Positions 32,462 to 41,275 of a stretch of DNA of 45,686 bases are shown one piece after another. The position numbers and the translations under genes were made by a program. Within the stretch, counting starts at the first letter, position 1. Each line of letters begins with the position of its first letter. The notes beneath the pieces were generated by a model, which was not told the DNA's origin, searched no databases, and worked only from the letters and a program-made list of their open reading frames with translations. Source of the DNA: an uncultured Bacteroidota bacterium (GTDB taxonomy: Bacteria > Bacteroidota > Bacteroidia > Flavobacteriales_F > PHOS-HE28); contig CADEDY010000030.1 in the NCBI GenBank assembly GCA_902826215.1, positions 1 through 45,686 of the forward strand, written 5' to 3'.

Positions 32462-33429
32462 CAACCCACGCTCACGTTCGAGCGCCAAGCAATGATCTGA
32501 TCCGCCAATTCGTCTCCTACGCGACCTTGCGCTTCGGCGGTGGCTGCACCGATATGGGGTGTCAGGCTGATGGAGGCCTCGTTCAAGAGGTCTTGCCTCG
32601 GCTCTGGCTCACCTACGAACACGTCCAATGCAGCACCCTGCAAACGACCATCGCGAAGCGCTTCCAGAAGTGCATCCTCGTCGACACTTCCACCACGTGC
32701 CGTGTTCACGATCACTGCATTGGGCTTCATGTGTTTCAATTCCTCTGCGCCGATCAGCGGTTTGCCATCCTTCTGTGCAGGCACATGCAAGCTGATCGCA
32801 TCGGCTTGTTGCAACAGTTCTGTCATCGTGACCATCTTCACCGCAACACGAATGGTGTTTCCGCCGATCTCCATCTCGATGGCTTCGACGGTCGCATTCG
32901 TATCAACGTAGATCACCCGCATTCCGCAGCCCAAGGCATAACGGGCCGTCCATTGGCCTATCCGGCCGAAGCCGACCACCCCAAGGGTCTTACCGCGCAA
33001 TTCGAAGCCTTTTTCGTACTCTTTCTTGAGGTCTTTGAATTTAGTATTCCCTTCAGAAGGCATCCGGCGGTTCGCCTTGTGGAGACTACGCATCAAGCTG
33101 AAGAGATGTGCCATCACCAATTCCGCTACGCTGATGCTCGAGGAGGCTGGCGTGTTGATCACGGGAATGCCTTTGCCCTTGGCGTAGGCCACATCGATGT
33201 TGTCCAGGCCCACACCACCGCGCCCGATCAGTTTCACCGATGGGCAGGCATCGATCAGCTCGCGACGCACCTTGGTGGCACTTCGCACCAACAGTACTTC
33301 GATGTTCTCCTTGTTGATGTAGGCGTTCAACTGGTCCTGCGGAACATGTTCCGTCGTGACCTTGAACCCCTCTTCTTGAAGGCTGTTCTTCGCTTGGGTC
33401 GAAATACCGTCGTTGGCGTGTACGCGCAT
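32461..33429 (-). CDS. serA: D-3-phosphoglycerate dehydrogenase (SerA), short form without ACT domain
   Basis: The 322-aa enzyme oxidises 3-phosphoglycerate in the first step of serine synthesis. The Rossmann fold has GFGRIG (153-158), and the catalytic triad is Arg245 (NTARGG), Glu274 and His292 (PHIGAA). It lacks a C-terminal ACT domain, so serine feedback at that domain is absent. The serC gene ends 43 nt upstream, and DUF1015 overlaps its stop (ATGA). The family also includes hydroxypyruvate or erythronate dehydrogenases, but the serC neighbour supports SerA. Confidence 0.93.
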   Translation of the reverse strand: MRVHANDGISTQAKNSLQEEGFKVTTEHVPQDQLNAYINKENIEVLLVRSATKVRRELIDACPSVKLIGRGGVGLDNIDVAYAKGKGIPVINTPASSSISVAELVMAHLFSLMRSLHKANRRMPSEGNTKFKDLKKEYEKGFELRGKTLGVVGFGRIGQWTARYALGCGMRVIYVDTNATVEAIEMEIGGNTIRVAVKMVTMTELLQQADAISLHVPAQKDGKPLIGAEELKHMKPNAVIVNTARGGSVDEDALLEALRDGRLQGAALDVFVGEPEPRQDLLNEASISLTPHIGAATAEAQGRVGDELADQIIAWRSNVSVG

Positions 33430-33471
33430 GTGCTGTGCTGTTTCCCTGCTGCGCAGAGAAGGTTGTTCTTG

Positions 33472-34560
33472 CTATCCGTTCTTTTTTGCGAAATCCTCCA
33501 TGACGTCCACCAATACCTGCACGCTTTCGATGGGCAATGCATTGTACATGCTGGCGCGGTAGCCACCGACACTACGGTGTCCCCGAATACCGCTGACACC
33601 AGCCGCTTTCCACTGCGCGTCGAATGCGGCTTCCATCGCCGCATCCGTCATCACGAAGGTCGGGTTCATCACGCTGCGGTCCTCAATGGCAGTAGTGCCT
33701 TTGAACATCGGAAGACGGTCGATGGTGTCATATAGGAGTTTCGATTTGGCTGCGTTGCGACGCTCCATCTCCACCACACCGCCTTGGTCCTTCATCCACT
33801 GCATGGTGAGCATGCTCACGTACACGGCATATACAGGTGGCGTGTTGTACATGCTGTCCTTGGAAGCATGGTTCTTCAGGTCGAGCACAGGGCTCAATTT
33901 CCGTCCCGTCTTGCCCAATTGGTCCGGGTCCATCAAGTAAACGGTGGCACCGGCAGGTCCCATGTTCTTCTGGGCACCACCATAAATAAGCGCGAAGTCG
34001 GCGACGTTCACCGGGCGACTGAAGATGTCGCTGCTCATGTCGCAGATCAAGGGCACAGCGCTCTTCGGGAACTGTTTGAACTGGGTCCCGAAAATGGTGT
34101 TGTTACTTGTGAAGTGGAAGTAGTCCGCATCCGCAGGAATGTCGAACCCTTTCGGGATGTAGTTGAAATTCTTGTCCTCGCTGCTCGCGACAACAACGGT
34201 TTCACCGACGAGTTTGCTCTCCTTCACGGCTCGACCTGCCCATTCACCCGTGTTCGCGTATGCGGCCTTACCGCCGGGCTTCATGTAATTCAATGGCACA
34301 ATGTGGAAGCCCAAGCTGGCACCACCGCCCAGAAAAACGACCTGGTAGTTGTCCGGTGCGCCCAATAGTTCCTTCACCAAGCTCTGCGCCTTGGCCATCA
34401 CGGCCTCGAAAGGCTTACTGCGGTGGCTCATCTCGATGATCGAGAGCCCGGTGCCATCGTAGTCGATCATCGACTCGGCCGCTTTCCGCAAGACCTCCTG
34501 TGGAAGGATACAAGGGCCAGCGCTGAAGTTGTGGATCTTCACTTGGGTGGTCGTGCTCAT
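33472..34560 (-). CDS. serC: Phosphoserine aminotransferase (SerC)
   Basis: The 362-aa PLP enzyme converts 3-phosphohydroxypyruvate to phosphoserine with glutamate. The N-terminal NFSAGPCILP and SHRS blocks, the PLP Lys198 in YGGAQKNMGPAG and the C-terminal GHRSVGGYRASMYNA are characteristic. It can also serve PdxB-type B6 synthesis. It is the first gene of the operon serC-serA-DUF1015-yggS, behind an exact -7 box at 34586-34593. Confidence 0.96.
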   Translation of the reverse strand: MSTTTQVKIHNFSAGPCILPQEVLRKAAESMIDYDGTGLSIIEMSHRSKPFEAVMAKAQSLVKELLGAPDNYQVVFLGGGASLGFHIVPLNYMKPGGKAAYANTGEWAGRAVKESKLVGETVVVASSEDKNFNYIPKGFDIPADADYFHFTSNNTIFGTQFKQFPKSAVPLICDMSSDIFSRPVNVADFALIYGGAQKNMGPAGATVYLMDPDQLGKTGRKLSPVLDLKNHASKDSMYNTPPVYAVYVSMLTMQWMKDQGGVVEMERRNAAKSKLLYDTIDRLPMFKGTTAIEDRSVMNPTFVMTDAAMEAAFDAQWKAAGVSGIRGHRSVGGYRASMYNALPIESVQVLVDVMEDFAKKNG

Positions 34561-34585
34561 GGGAATGCCTTTGGATCCGGCGCGG

Positions 34586-34593
34586 CAAAGGTA
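34586..34593 (-). promoter_or_regulatory. -7 promoter box of the serC operon
   Basis: TACCTTTG on the minus strand (34593-34586) is an exact TAnnTTTG -7 box, 25 nt before the serC ATG. The -33 element is weak. Confidence 0.5.
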
Positions 34594-34654
34594 ACCCGCT
34601 CAGTGGAGGTCTATCCACAGTGAACAACGATCGTCAACATCAACAGGTGCGATC

Positions 34655-35509
34655 TTACTCCTGCGCAGGTTTGCGCGGTGCATTGAACGGCTTGACCGTG
34701 CTTCCGGGGTCGCGCAGGTCGATCTCCGGTCCGAACCACCATTCTCCCTTGTGCCAGAAATAGGCATCGTGGCTCATATCCGGGCCATAGAATGCCCACT
34801 GGTCCTTCATGTCGGCTCGTGAAGGGGAGAGGTGGTCGAGGATGATGCCTTCGATCATCGGGTCGTAGCGGAGCGTCATACTGGCTTGATAGGCATAGCC
34901 GAAGACCTTCCGCATCGACCGCAATTTGCCCGAACCGAATACCGGTGCACCAAATCGTGGCTTGCCATTCTTGAAGCTGAGGATCTCGATCACTTTTCGT
35001 GTCTCTGCGCGAGAATAGCCCTTCCAGCCCAGCAGCGTATACAGGGTGCGCCCTCCCTTCTGAACGGGGATCACTTCATAGTACAAGGCACCATACCAGC
35101 GATCCGGCCCCAATTCGGGCACTTCCGGCGAGGGGATCTTCGGAGTCATGTCCCGCAGTTCGGTCAGGACCTGCCCCCTGCTGGAACGTGCAAGCAGGAA
35201 CCCTTCGAATTGATTGGAGCCATCGGCGCGGGGAAGGTTCCACGTGAGTAGCCGGAAGGCCCCGTCCGGCGCATCGACCCGGGTGATGGGTATGCCTTTG
35301 AGATCCCTTATCAATCCGCTGTCGTTGTCCAGGACGACGCGGAGGTCGGCTTTGATCAGTTCGTTCAAACTGTCCTGGTAGGTATCGTTCGGCGCACTCA
35401 CCACGGCTTTGAGGTGCTCGGCGAGCCGCGCCTCAACAGGCACTTGCCCAACCGCGCAAGAAGACGAGAGAATGATCGCTGAAAGCACTTGGCCCCAATA
35501 CCGGTTCAT
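34655..35509 (-). CDS. Exported protein, function unknown
   Basis: The 284-aa protein has an N-terminal signal (LSSSCAVGQ) and is probably periplasmic. Repeated aromatic and basic features such as RWYGALYYEVIP, LLGWKGYSRAETRKVIEIL and KGEWWFGPE suggest one family with a beta-rich fold. I do not recognise a named domain and see no active-site motif. ATG 35509 is chosen to begin the signal peptide; an ATG at 35527 is also possible. It converges on nothing closely and stands between serC and the ferredoxin gene. Confidence 0.8.
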   Translation of the reverse strand: MNRYWGQVLSAIILSSSCAVGQVPVEARLAEHLKAVVSAPNDTYQDSLNELIKADLRVVLDNDSGLIRDLKGIPITRVDAPDGAFRLLTWNLPRADGSNQFEGFLLARSSRGQVLTELRDMTPKIPSPEVPELGPDRWYGALYYEVIPVQKGGRTLYTLLGWKGYSRAETRKVIEILSFKNGKPRFGAPVFGSGKLRSMRKVFGYAYQASMTLRYDPMIEGIILDHLSPSRADMKDQWAFYGPDMSHDAYFWHKGEWWFGPEIDLRDPGSTVKPFNAPRKPAQE

Positions 35510-35617
35510 GTGGGTAGAACGGTCCATTCCATGGAGAACGTGTGCGGAGATGGTGCCGGAACGGGCGTTGGCTCGACCAGAGGCCGAACACCTTCCAGGA
35601 ACAGGGATACTTGGCTG

Positions 35618-35965
35618 CTACAGGTGCATGAATTCCTTCTTCGCCATCAACTGCTCCTTGGTCTCGCGGAAATCAGGGTCGTCCACGCAGCAATCAACGG
35701 GGCAAACCGCCGCGCACTGGGGCTCATCGTGGAAACCGGTGCATTCGGTGCACTTGTCGGTAACGATGTAATACACATCCATGGTCTTGGGTGTGTTGGC
35801 GGCCTCGGCATCGAGGGTGGTCCCCATCGGCGTGGTCAGCGTTCCTTTCAACGAAGTGCCATCGGCCAAACGCCATTCACTGCCGCCTTCATAAATGGCA
35901 TTGTTGGGGCATTCGGGTTCGCATGCACCACAGTTGATGCATTCGTCGGTGATCATGATCGCCAT
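35618..35965 (-). CDS. 4Fe-4S dicluster ferredoxin
   Basis: The 115-aa protein carries two [4Fe-4S] clusters. The first motif is CINCGACEPECP (Cys9, 12, 15 and 19). The second is CTECTGFHDEPQCAAVCP (Cys72, 75, 84 and 88), with an 8-residue insert between the second and third Cys. The insert between the two motifs is long. Extra Cys92/93 follow. ATG 35965 is chosen because the longer frame adds unrelated residues. It is divergent from a LuxC-type reductase, a pairing I have seen in Bacteroidota, and probably supplies electrons to it or to another oxidoreductase. Confidence 0.92.
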   Translation of the reverse strand: MAIMITDECINCGACEPECPNNAIYEGGSEWRLADGTSLKGTLTTPMGTTLDAEAANTPKTMDVYYIVTDKCTECTGFHDEPQCAAVCPVDCCVDDPDFRETKEQLMAKKEFMHL

Positions 35966-36066
35966 GGCGGTAGGGTCTACTTTTGGGCTCCCAAAGAACG
36001 AACGGTGCGCTGGATGGTTCACCGGACTTTGGTAAGTGACCGCAAAGATACACGGCCTATATCGGC

Positions 36067-37143
36067 ATGGATACAACGACACGAACGACCTTGGATCAGC
36101 GGATCTCGGCCTTGGCCCAGTTGGGAACCGTGATGGGCCATATCGCCTTGGCCGAGCCTTGGCCTGGCCACGGCTGTGGGTTGAACGAGGCCGAGTACAG
36201 CGAGCTGGATCGGGCGGTGCGACAAGCCGTGCTCGCCAACGGTTGGTTCACGGAGGATCAGGTGCGCCACGCCTTCGGAACTTGGGCCCAGGCCTTGAAC
36301 GGAAGTGGTCTCGAGCAATGGCTCAAGGACTACCCGGAACTGCGTTCGCCCCGCACAACGGTCCGGACCGTGGGCCTGATCCTCGCCGGCAACATTCCCT
36401 TGGTCGGTTTGCACGATGTGCTTTGCGTTTGGCTGAGCGGTCATCGTGCGCGGGTGAAATGTTCATCCCAGGATCCTGCATTGATCCCCGGCCTGATCAC
36501 GGTCTTGGATCGGTTCCTCCCCGGTACTACCGACTCCATTCTTTTCAGCACCGGGAAATTGGGCGCCGTGGAGGCCTTGATCGCTACCGGCAGCAACAAT
36601 ACGGCCCGGTACTTCGAGCATTACTTCGGCCATTTGCCCCGGATCGTCCGGAAGAGCCGGGTAAGCGTGGCCGTGTTGGATGGCTCTGAGACCGAAGCGG
36701 AGCTCTCGGCCTTGGGTGAGGACATCTTCCGCTATTTCGGGCTGGGCTGCCGCAACGTATCGAAACTCTTCGTGCCAGCGGACTTCGATCTGGACCGCTT
36801 CTTCAAAGCGATCTATGGTTGGAATGCGATCGTGCATCACAACAAATACGGCAACAATTACGACTACACCCGTGCGCTTTGGCTTTTGGATGGAGTGCCC
36901 TTCTTGGAGAATGGCTTCGTGTTGGTGAAAGAGGATGACGGCTTGGCCAGCCCCATGGCTTCGGTCTTCTTGAAGCGTTACACCGATCGCACAGCTGTGG
37001 AATCTGAGTTGGCCGCCAATGCAGAGGGGATACAGTGCGTCATCGGCCATGGACAGGTTCCATTCGGTACCGCCCAAACACCCGGGCTGGCCGAGTTCGC
37101 CGACGGGGTGGATACACTCAGGTTCCTTGCGGACCTGAACTGA
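36067..37143 (+). CDS. LuxC-family acyl-CoA reductase
   Basis: The 358-aa protein resembles the LuxC acyl-CoA reductase family, which reduces acyl-CoA/acyl-thioester to fatty aldehyde. The nucleotide-binding block VGLILAGNIPLVGLHDVL (103-120) and the catalytic Cys228 in LGCRNVSKLFVP are visible. The pathway partner is unclear; no lux or alkane genes lie nearby. It faces the ferredoxin gene with 101 nt between the starts and ends 3 nt from the beta-helix gene on the other strand. Confidence 0.9.
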   Translation: MDTTTRTTLDQRISALAQLGTVMGHIALAEPWPGHGCGLNEAEYSELDRAVRQAVLANGWFTEDQVRHAFGTWAQALNGSGLEQWLKDYPELRSPRTTVRTVGLILAGNIPLVGLHDVLCVWLSGHRARVKCSSQDPALIPGLITVLDRFLPGTTDSILFSTGKLGAVEALIATGSNNTARYFEHYFGHLPRIVRKSRVSVAVLDGSETEAELSALGEDIFRYFGLGCRNVSKLFVPADFDLDRFFKAIYGWNAIVHHNKYGNNYDYTRALWLLDGVPFLENGFVLVKEDDGLASPMASVFLKRYTDRTAVESELAANAEGIQCVIGHGQVPFGTAQTPGLAEFADGVDTLRFLADLN

Positions 37144-37146
37144 GCA

Positions 37147-38655
37147 CTAAGGAACGAACTCGTAGCAGCCGAGGTCCCAAGCCCCGTCCATTCCACGATC
37201 CACTTCATCGAGATCCCGAATACCATTGGGGTCACCCGTTGGTGTGCCTCGGCCCCTAGCGTAGGAGTTGGAGCCGATGTGGAAATTGCGACCCGGAACA
37301 TCCACGAAGGCTGGATTCTGGTTCCGGTACATCGTCCCACCATCGAAGTAGGCAGGGTCGTTCGTGGACTGTTCGGTCTTCACCATCGTGTTGCTGAAAT
37401 TCAGCCCGGTGGGAAGTTGTAGGTCATTGAATTCCAACTGGAACTCGTTGCTGTTGCTGCCATGAACCAGCCCGTTCACGAAGGTGCTGTTCGTGATGGC
37501 CCGCACTTGCAGCGTGTTGTTGATGTCCGGGTAGACATTGTTCATGTAGAACCCGGGCGTTTGCCGGATCTCGTAGTCCCAATAGTTCGCTATCGTGAAG
37601 TGGTTGAAGTCGTACTCGCCGCCACCGGTGAGTGCGACGCCGTATTGCCCGCAATCGCCCACGAGCAGGTTAGAAGCCTTGATGCTGTAATTGCGGCTGA
37701 GAATGCCTGCCGCACTGCAATTCCGGATCTTCACCTTGTCCAGTATCAAGCGGGTTCCGCTCGTTGGCTCATCCGGGTACAACGGGAAATTCTCGCATTG
37801 GATCCCGACCAGTGCGTTCTTGATCACCACGTGGGTGAATTCGTTGGTGTTGCCTGCGGGGCCTTCATTCAACCAGATCCGGTCCCATTGACCGGGTAGC
37901 TCGCTGTAGAAAGGTTCCAATCGGTCTCCTTGGAAGACGATCTCCTGACCAAGGTCCGCGTTGGCCTTGATCTGTCCGTGACGGTAGACCCAAAGTCCTG
38001 CACCGCCGTGGAAGTATACCTGCACACCGGGGTCGATGATGAGGGTGCAACAGCTATCGACAACGCCATAGCCATAGATCACGTACGGCAGGTCATTCGG
38101 CCAGGTCACCGTTTCGCAGATCTGGTTTCCGTTCTCATCATACCCGCCAGCGATGTAGCTGAAGGGCGGAAGTCCTTGGATGGCTTGGTCCGGATAGATG
38201 AAGTGAGCATCCTGCCCCCAGGCCAAGAGCAGCACTTCCTGCTGCGTCCCATTGGTATTGAAGAGAATGTGATCCTCGAAAATGAATGGATTGCTCGAGT
38301 TAGACTGGTCCAAAGTGGCCTCTACGAAGATGAACAAGCTGTCATTCCCGAGTACTTCCACATCGTCGAACCGGATCCCCGAAGAGCCGTCCACGTTGAT
38401 CCGGAAAGGGGAGGGGGTGCCTCCTTCCAAGGCGATGTCGATACGGATGGCGTTGTTGCTCGGGTTGCGTACAACAAAGCGCTTGGTGATCGACCCGATC
38501 GTGGTGAAGATGGTGTCGAACAGGACCGTATCCCTGCTGAAATCCAGCTGGATACCCGATTCATCCGTGAATTGGGCATCCTTCCGGCAGGACGCAAGTA
38601 CCCCGACGGCAAGAGTGAGCAGGAAAAGGGTTCGAAGCGTTTTCAAGGCTGACAA
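37147..38655 (-). CDS. Right-handed parallel beta-helix lipoprotein
   Basis: The 502-aa protein has lipobox LASC (Cys23) and is an envelope lipoprotein. After a beta-sandwich-like region (residues 30-130) a parallel beta-helix fills about 180-400. Examples are FTHVVIKNALVGIQCEN and DKVKIRNCSAAGILSRN. The C-terminal RDLDEVDRGMDGAWDLGCYE resembles the choice-of-anchor Q end. There is no ATG. TTG at 38655 or TTG at 38646 must start it, and 38646 gives the more typical lipoprotein start MKTLRTLFL. The function is unknown; adhesion or polysaccharide binding is possible. Confidence 0.88.
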   Translation of the reverse strand: MSALKTLRTLFLLTLAVGVLASCRKDAQFTDESGIQLDFSRDTVLFDTIFTTIGSITKRFVVRNPSNNAIRIDIALEGGTPSPFRINVDGSSGIRFDDVEVLGNDSLFIFVEATLDQSNSSNPFIFEDHILFNTNGTQQEVLLLAWGQDAHFIYPDQAIQGLPPFSYIAGGYDENGNQICETVTWPNDLPYVIYGYGVVDSCCTLIIDPGVQVYFHGGAGLWVYRHGQIKANADLGQEIVFQGDRLEPFYSELPGQWDRIWLNEGPAGNTNEFTHVVIKNALVGIQCENFPLYPDEPTSGTRLILDKVKIRNCSAAGILSRNYSIKASNLLVGDCGQYGVALTGGGEYDFNHFTIANYWDYEIRQTPGFYMNNVYPDINNTLQVRAITNSTFVNGLVHGSNSNEFQLEFNDLQLPTGLNFSNTMVKTEQSTNDPAYFDGGTMYRNQNPAFVDVPGRNFHIGSNSYARGRGTPTGDPNGIRDLDEVDRGMDGAWDLGCYEFVP

Positions 38656-38766
38656 AGATGGTTGTTCGCGCTTATGTACGCTCTGAATGGGGCGATCATT
38701 GCCTTAACCTTGCAAAGAATCGAGCCAAGAGGCCCGAAGAAGTGTAGGTCAAGCTAGGTGTACGCA

Positions 38767-38796
38767 TTGTTATTCGGGATCCACGCCTTACATTTG
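38767..38796 (+). promoter_or_regulatory. Promoter of rpmE2
   Basis: TTG (38767-38769), then exactly 19 nt, then TACATTTG (38789-38796): a full match to the Bacteroidota promoter TTG-N19-TAnnTTTG, ending 22 nt before the start codon of L31. Confidence 0.75.
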
Positions 38797-38818
38797 CCGC
38801 CCCAAAGACGAATTTCCA

Positions 38819-39109
38819 ATGAAACCCGATATCCACCCAACCAACTACCGCTTGGTGATCTTCAAGGACATGTCCAACGAGGATATGTTCATGGGCAAGA
38901 GCTGCGCGAACACCAAGGATTCCGTCAAATGGGAAGACGGCAATGAATACCCACTGGTGAAGTTGGATATCAGTCAGACCTCGCACCCGTTCTACACCGG
39001 TAAGATGATGTTGGTGGACACCGCCGGTCGTGTGGACAAGTTCAAGAAGCGCTTCGCCAAGCACGTTGCCAAGAACGAAGCCAGCGAGAAAGTCGAAGGT
39101 GCCGAGTAA
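38819..39109 (+). CDS. rpmE2: 50S ribosomal protein L31 type B
   Basis: The 96-aa type B L31 has [17 protein letters not shown] at the N-terminus and [24 protein letters not shown] near the C-terminus. It lacks the CxxC zinc site of type A L31, so it is the zinc-independent form, often used under zinc limitation. An acidic tail follows. Its promoter is excellent and its terminator follows 27 nt after the stop. Confidence 0.97.
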   Translation: MKPDIHPTNYRLVIFKDMSNEDMFMGKSCANTKDSVKWEDGNEYPLVKLDISQTSHPFYTGKMMLVDTAGRVDKFKKRFAKHVAKNEASEKVEGAE

Positions 39110-39135
39110 GGCTCTTCCGAGTTCAGAACTCACGA

Positions 39136-39164
39136 AGCCCTCGACCTCTGGTCGGGGGCTTTTC
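39136..39164 (+). terminator. Terminator of rpmE2
   Basis: AGCCCTCGACC (39136-39146) pairs with GGTCGGGGGCT (39150-39160) with one G-T wobble and a 3-nt loop, followed by TTTTCATTT. It sits 27 nt after the L31 stop. Confidence 0.85.
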
Positions 39165-39284
39165 ATTTGGGCCAAGGCGAACGCCACAGGGCAAAGGGCC
39201 TTTTGAGCTACTTTGGTTCTGAACCCAAGGTTGCACCATAGGGCTCTTACCGTCAGTGAGGCAAGATTGAATTCGAACTTGATT

Positions 39285-39326
39285 AAAAGCCTTTCAATAC
39301 GTTGATGATCAATCTATTGATAGGCT
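39285..39326 (-). terminator. Terminator hairpin of the YdeI-like gene, with TTGATGATCAA in its loop
   Basis: AGCCTTTCAATA (39288-39299) pairs with TATTGATAGGCT (39315-39326) at 11 of 12 positions. The 15-nt loop contains TTGATGATCAA (39302-39312). Read on the minus strand, the stem is followed by TTTTAAT, as expected for an intrinsic terminator of the YdeI-like gene ending at 39389. The 279-nt region 39110-39388 holds no supported gene apart from this and the rpmE2 terminator. Confidence 0.65.
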
Positions 39327-39388
39327 GTAACTCAAGTGCTGTTCAGGCTGATCCCCCGGTCCTGGCAAGGTACTTCCCAAGAAGCCCT

Positions 39389-39997
39389 TCAGCTAACCCG
39401 GTGCTTCTCCTCCTTGCCGACCCCTTCCCGGATCATCTCCAGAGCTTGGGCGATCCGGCGCTTTCGGGTCTCGTCCTTCTTAGCGTCGGTGATCCACTCC
39501 ACGTATTCCTTCTTGTGTGAGTAGGAGAAGTTCTCCCAGTGGCTCCACGTGGTCTCGTCCTTCTTCAGGCAGCCTTCCAGATCGGTTGGGACCTCCAATG
39601 TCTTGCGAGCCGGTTTGGCATCGCCCAGCTTGACACCGGTCTCGTTCAGCTTCACCGCCTGTTTCACAAGGTCAGAAAAGGCTTTCTCGTTGATGGTTCC
39701 GCCCTCTTCCAATTTGTACTTGCGGATCACGCGATCCTCGTCCTTTTCGGAGGGTTTGAACAGCCCGTGGACATCTTTCAGCAACGCTCCCTTATGGAAC
39801 CAAACGCTCACGCAGGTCTTGAAGGCGTGCATTCCGATCATGGTACCGTCGTGCTCGAATTGCGGGCCGTTCGAGCGCCAGGTCTCTTGCACATCCCCAT
39901 CCACGGCATGGATGAGCTGGCGCAATCGTACCATATGTCGGCGCTGCCATTCGGGCTGCTCGGCGATGTAGGTATTGATCTGTTCTTGCGGATGCAT
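39389..39997 (-). CDS. YdeI/OmdA-family protein with DUF1801 domain
   Basis: The 202-aa protein combines an N-terminal DUF1801 domain with a C-terminal bacteriocin-protection/OmdA-like helical segment. The DUF1801 part is residues 5-120, with RLRQLIHAVDGDVQETWRSNGPQF and MIGMHAFKTCVSVWFHKGALL. The OmdA-like part is LAKKDETTWSHWENFSYSHKKEYVEWITDAKKDETRKRRI, read here as two blocks. Function is unknown; YdeI-type proteins are tied to envelope stress in enterobacteria. It has its own terminator. Confidence 0.85.
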   Translation of the reverse strand: MHPQEQINTYIAEQPEWQRRHMVRLRQLIHAVDGDVQETWRSNGPQFEHDGTMIGMHAFKTCVSVWFHKGALLKDVHGLFKPSEKDEDRVIRKYKLEEGGTINEKAFSDLVKQAVKLNETGVKLGDAKPARKTLEVPTDLEGCLKKDETTWSHWENFSYSHKKEYVEWITDAKKDETRKRRIAQALEMIREGVGKEEKHRVS

Positions 39998-40069
39998 GGG
40001 AGCGTGCGGATGTGAGGGACAAACGTAACAACGCGGAACGCGATCGTTACGCCAAAGTGAAGTCGGTTC

Positions 40070-41275
40070 TCAACAGGCTTCCAGCACCGTAGCATAGCCT
40101 TGGCCAACACCTATGCACATGGTACACAGGGCGTAACGCTTCTTTCTAGCCTGCAATTCCAAAGCTGCGGTCTGTAGCAAGCGCGTGCCGCTCATGCCCA
40201 AGGGGTGCCCCAAGGCGATCGCCCCTCCATTCGGATTGATCCGTTCGTCGTTGTCGGCGATGCCCAAGCTGCGCGTGCAACTGAGTACTTGGGCCGCGAA
40301 CGCTTCGTTCAACTCCAGGATGTCCATGTCGTCCAGCGAAAGCCCGGCGCGCTTCAAGGCCAGCTTCGATGCAGTGACCGGCCCGATGCCCATGATCCGC
40401 GGTTCTACGCCGACAACGGCGCTGCTGACGATCCGAGCCAAGGGTTCCAAGCCATGAGCGGTCAAGCCGACTTCGCTGGCCACAAGGGCTGCGGCAGCTC
40501 CGTCGTTCAATCCACTCGCATTGCCCGCTGTTACGGAGCCGTTCTTCTTGAACGCTGGACGCAGCCCTGCCAAGGCTTCCAAGGTGGTCTTCGGCTTCAC
40601 GAACTCATCGGTATCGAAGATGACCGGATCGCCTTTCCGCTGGGGAATAGCAACCGGTGCGATCTCGATGGCAAGTCTTCCCTTCGCTTGGGCGGCAGTG
40701 GCCTTCTGTTGGCTCCATAATGCAAAACGGTCCTGGTCCTCCCGACTGATGGAACTTCCTTCCAAGAGGTTCTCGGCTGTTTCGCCCATGGCGTCAACAC
40801 CGTATTTCTCCTTCATCAGTGGATTCACGAAGCGCCAGCCGAAGCTGCTGTCGAAAAGTTGTGCATCGCGGCCGTATGGCGTGCTGGTCTTGCTCATCAC
40901 CCATGGTCCGCGGGTCATGTGTTCCATGCCCCCAGCGATGAATAGGTCTCCATTGTCTGCAGCAATGGCCCGTCCAGCTTGCACCACAGCGCTCATTCCC
41001 GAAGCACACAACCTGTTCACGGTCTCGCCGGGCACGGTTACGGGCATTCCGGCCAGCAACAACGCCATGCGGGCCACATTGCGGTTGTCCTCGCCTGCCT
41101 GGTTGGCGCAGCCGAGGATCACATCTTCGACCGCAGCGGGGTCCAGGTTAGGATGACGTTCCAGCAACGCGCGGATCACGTGGGCTGCAAGGTCATCGGC
41201 CCTAACCGGGGATAGGCTGCCGGTGAAACTTCCGATGGGCGTGCGGATGGCATCGACAAGGAATGCTGCTTTCAT
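40070..41275 (-). CDS. Acetyl-CoA acyltransferase (thiolase), 3-oxoadipyl-CoA thiolase-like
   Basis: The 401-aa thiolase cleaves 3-oxoacyl-CoA with CoA. The nucleophile is Cys90 (NRLCASGM), with His357 (ALGHPLG) and Cys387 (CTMCIGVGQG) completing the site. The overall pattern is closest to PaaJ/PcaF 3-oxoadipyl-CoA thiolases, but a general FadA-like thiolase cannot be excluded. The preceding paaI overlaps its ATG, and a 3-hydroxyacyl-CoA dehydrogenase lies 3 kb away. This favours phenylacetate/beta-oxidation use. Confidence 0.92.
   Translation of the reverse strand: MKAAFLVDAIRTPIGSFTGSLSPVRADDLAAHVIRALLERHPNLDPAAVEDVILGCANQAGEDNRNVARMALLLAGMPVTVPGETVNRLCASGMSAVVQAGRAIAADNGDLFIAGGMEHMTRGPWVMSKTSTPYGRDAQLFDSSFGWRFVNPLMKEKYGVDAMGETAENLLEGSSISREDQDRFALWSQQKATAAQAKGRLAIEIAPVAIPQRKGDPVIFDTDEFVKPKTTLEALAGLRPAFKKNGSVTAGNASGLNDGAAAALVASEVGLTAHGLEPLARIVSSAVVGVEPRIMGIGPVTASKLALKRAGLSLDDMDILELNEAFAAQVLSCTRSLGIADNDERINPNGGAIALGHPLGMSGTRLLQTAALELQARKKRYALCTMCIGVGQGYATVLEAC

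Noticed and set aside
32527..33735. 402-aa plus-strand frame across serA/serC
   Set aside because: Antisense to serA and serC, both of which carry full catalytic motifs.
34629..34636. TGACGATC half-site near serC
   Set aside because: The full palindrome is imperfect, and it is a frequent kind of 8-mer in this GC-rich DNA.
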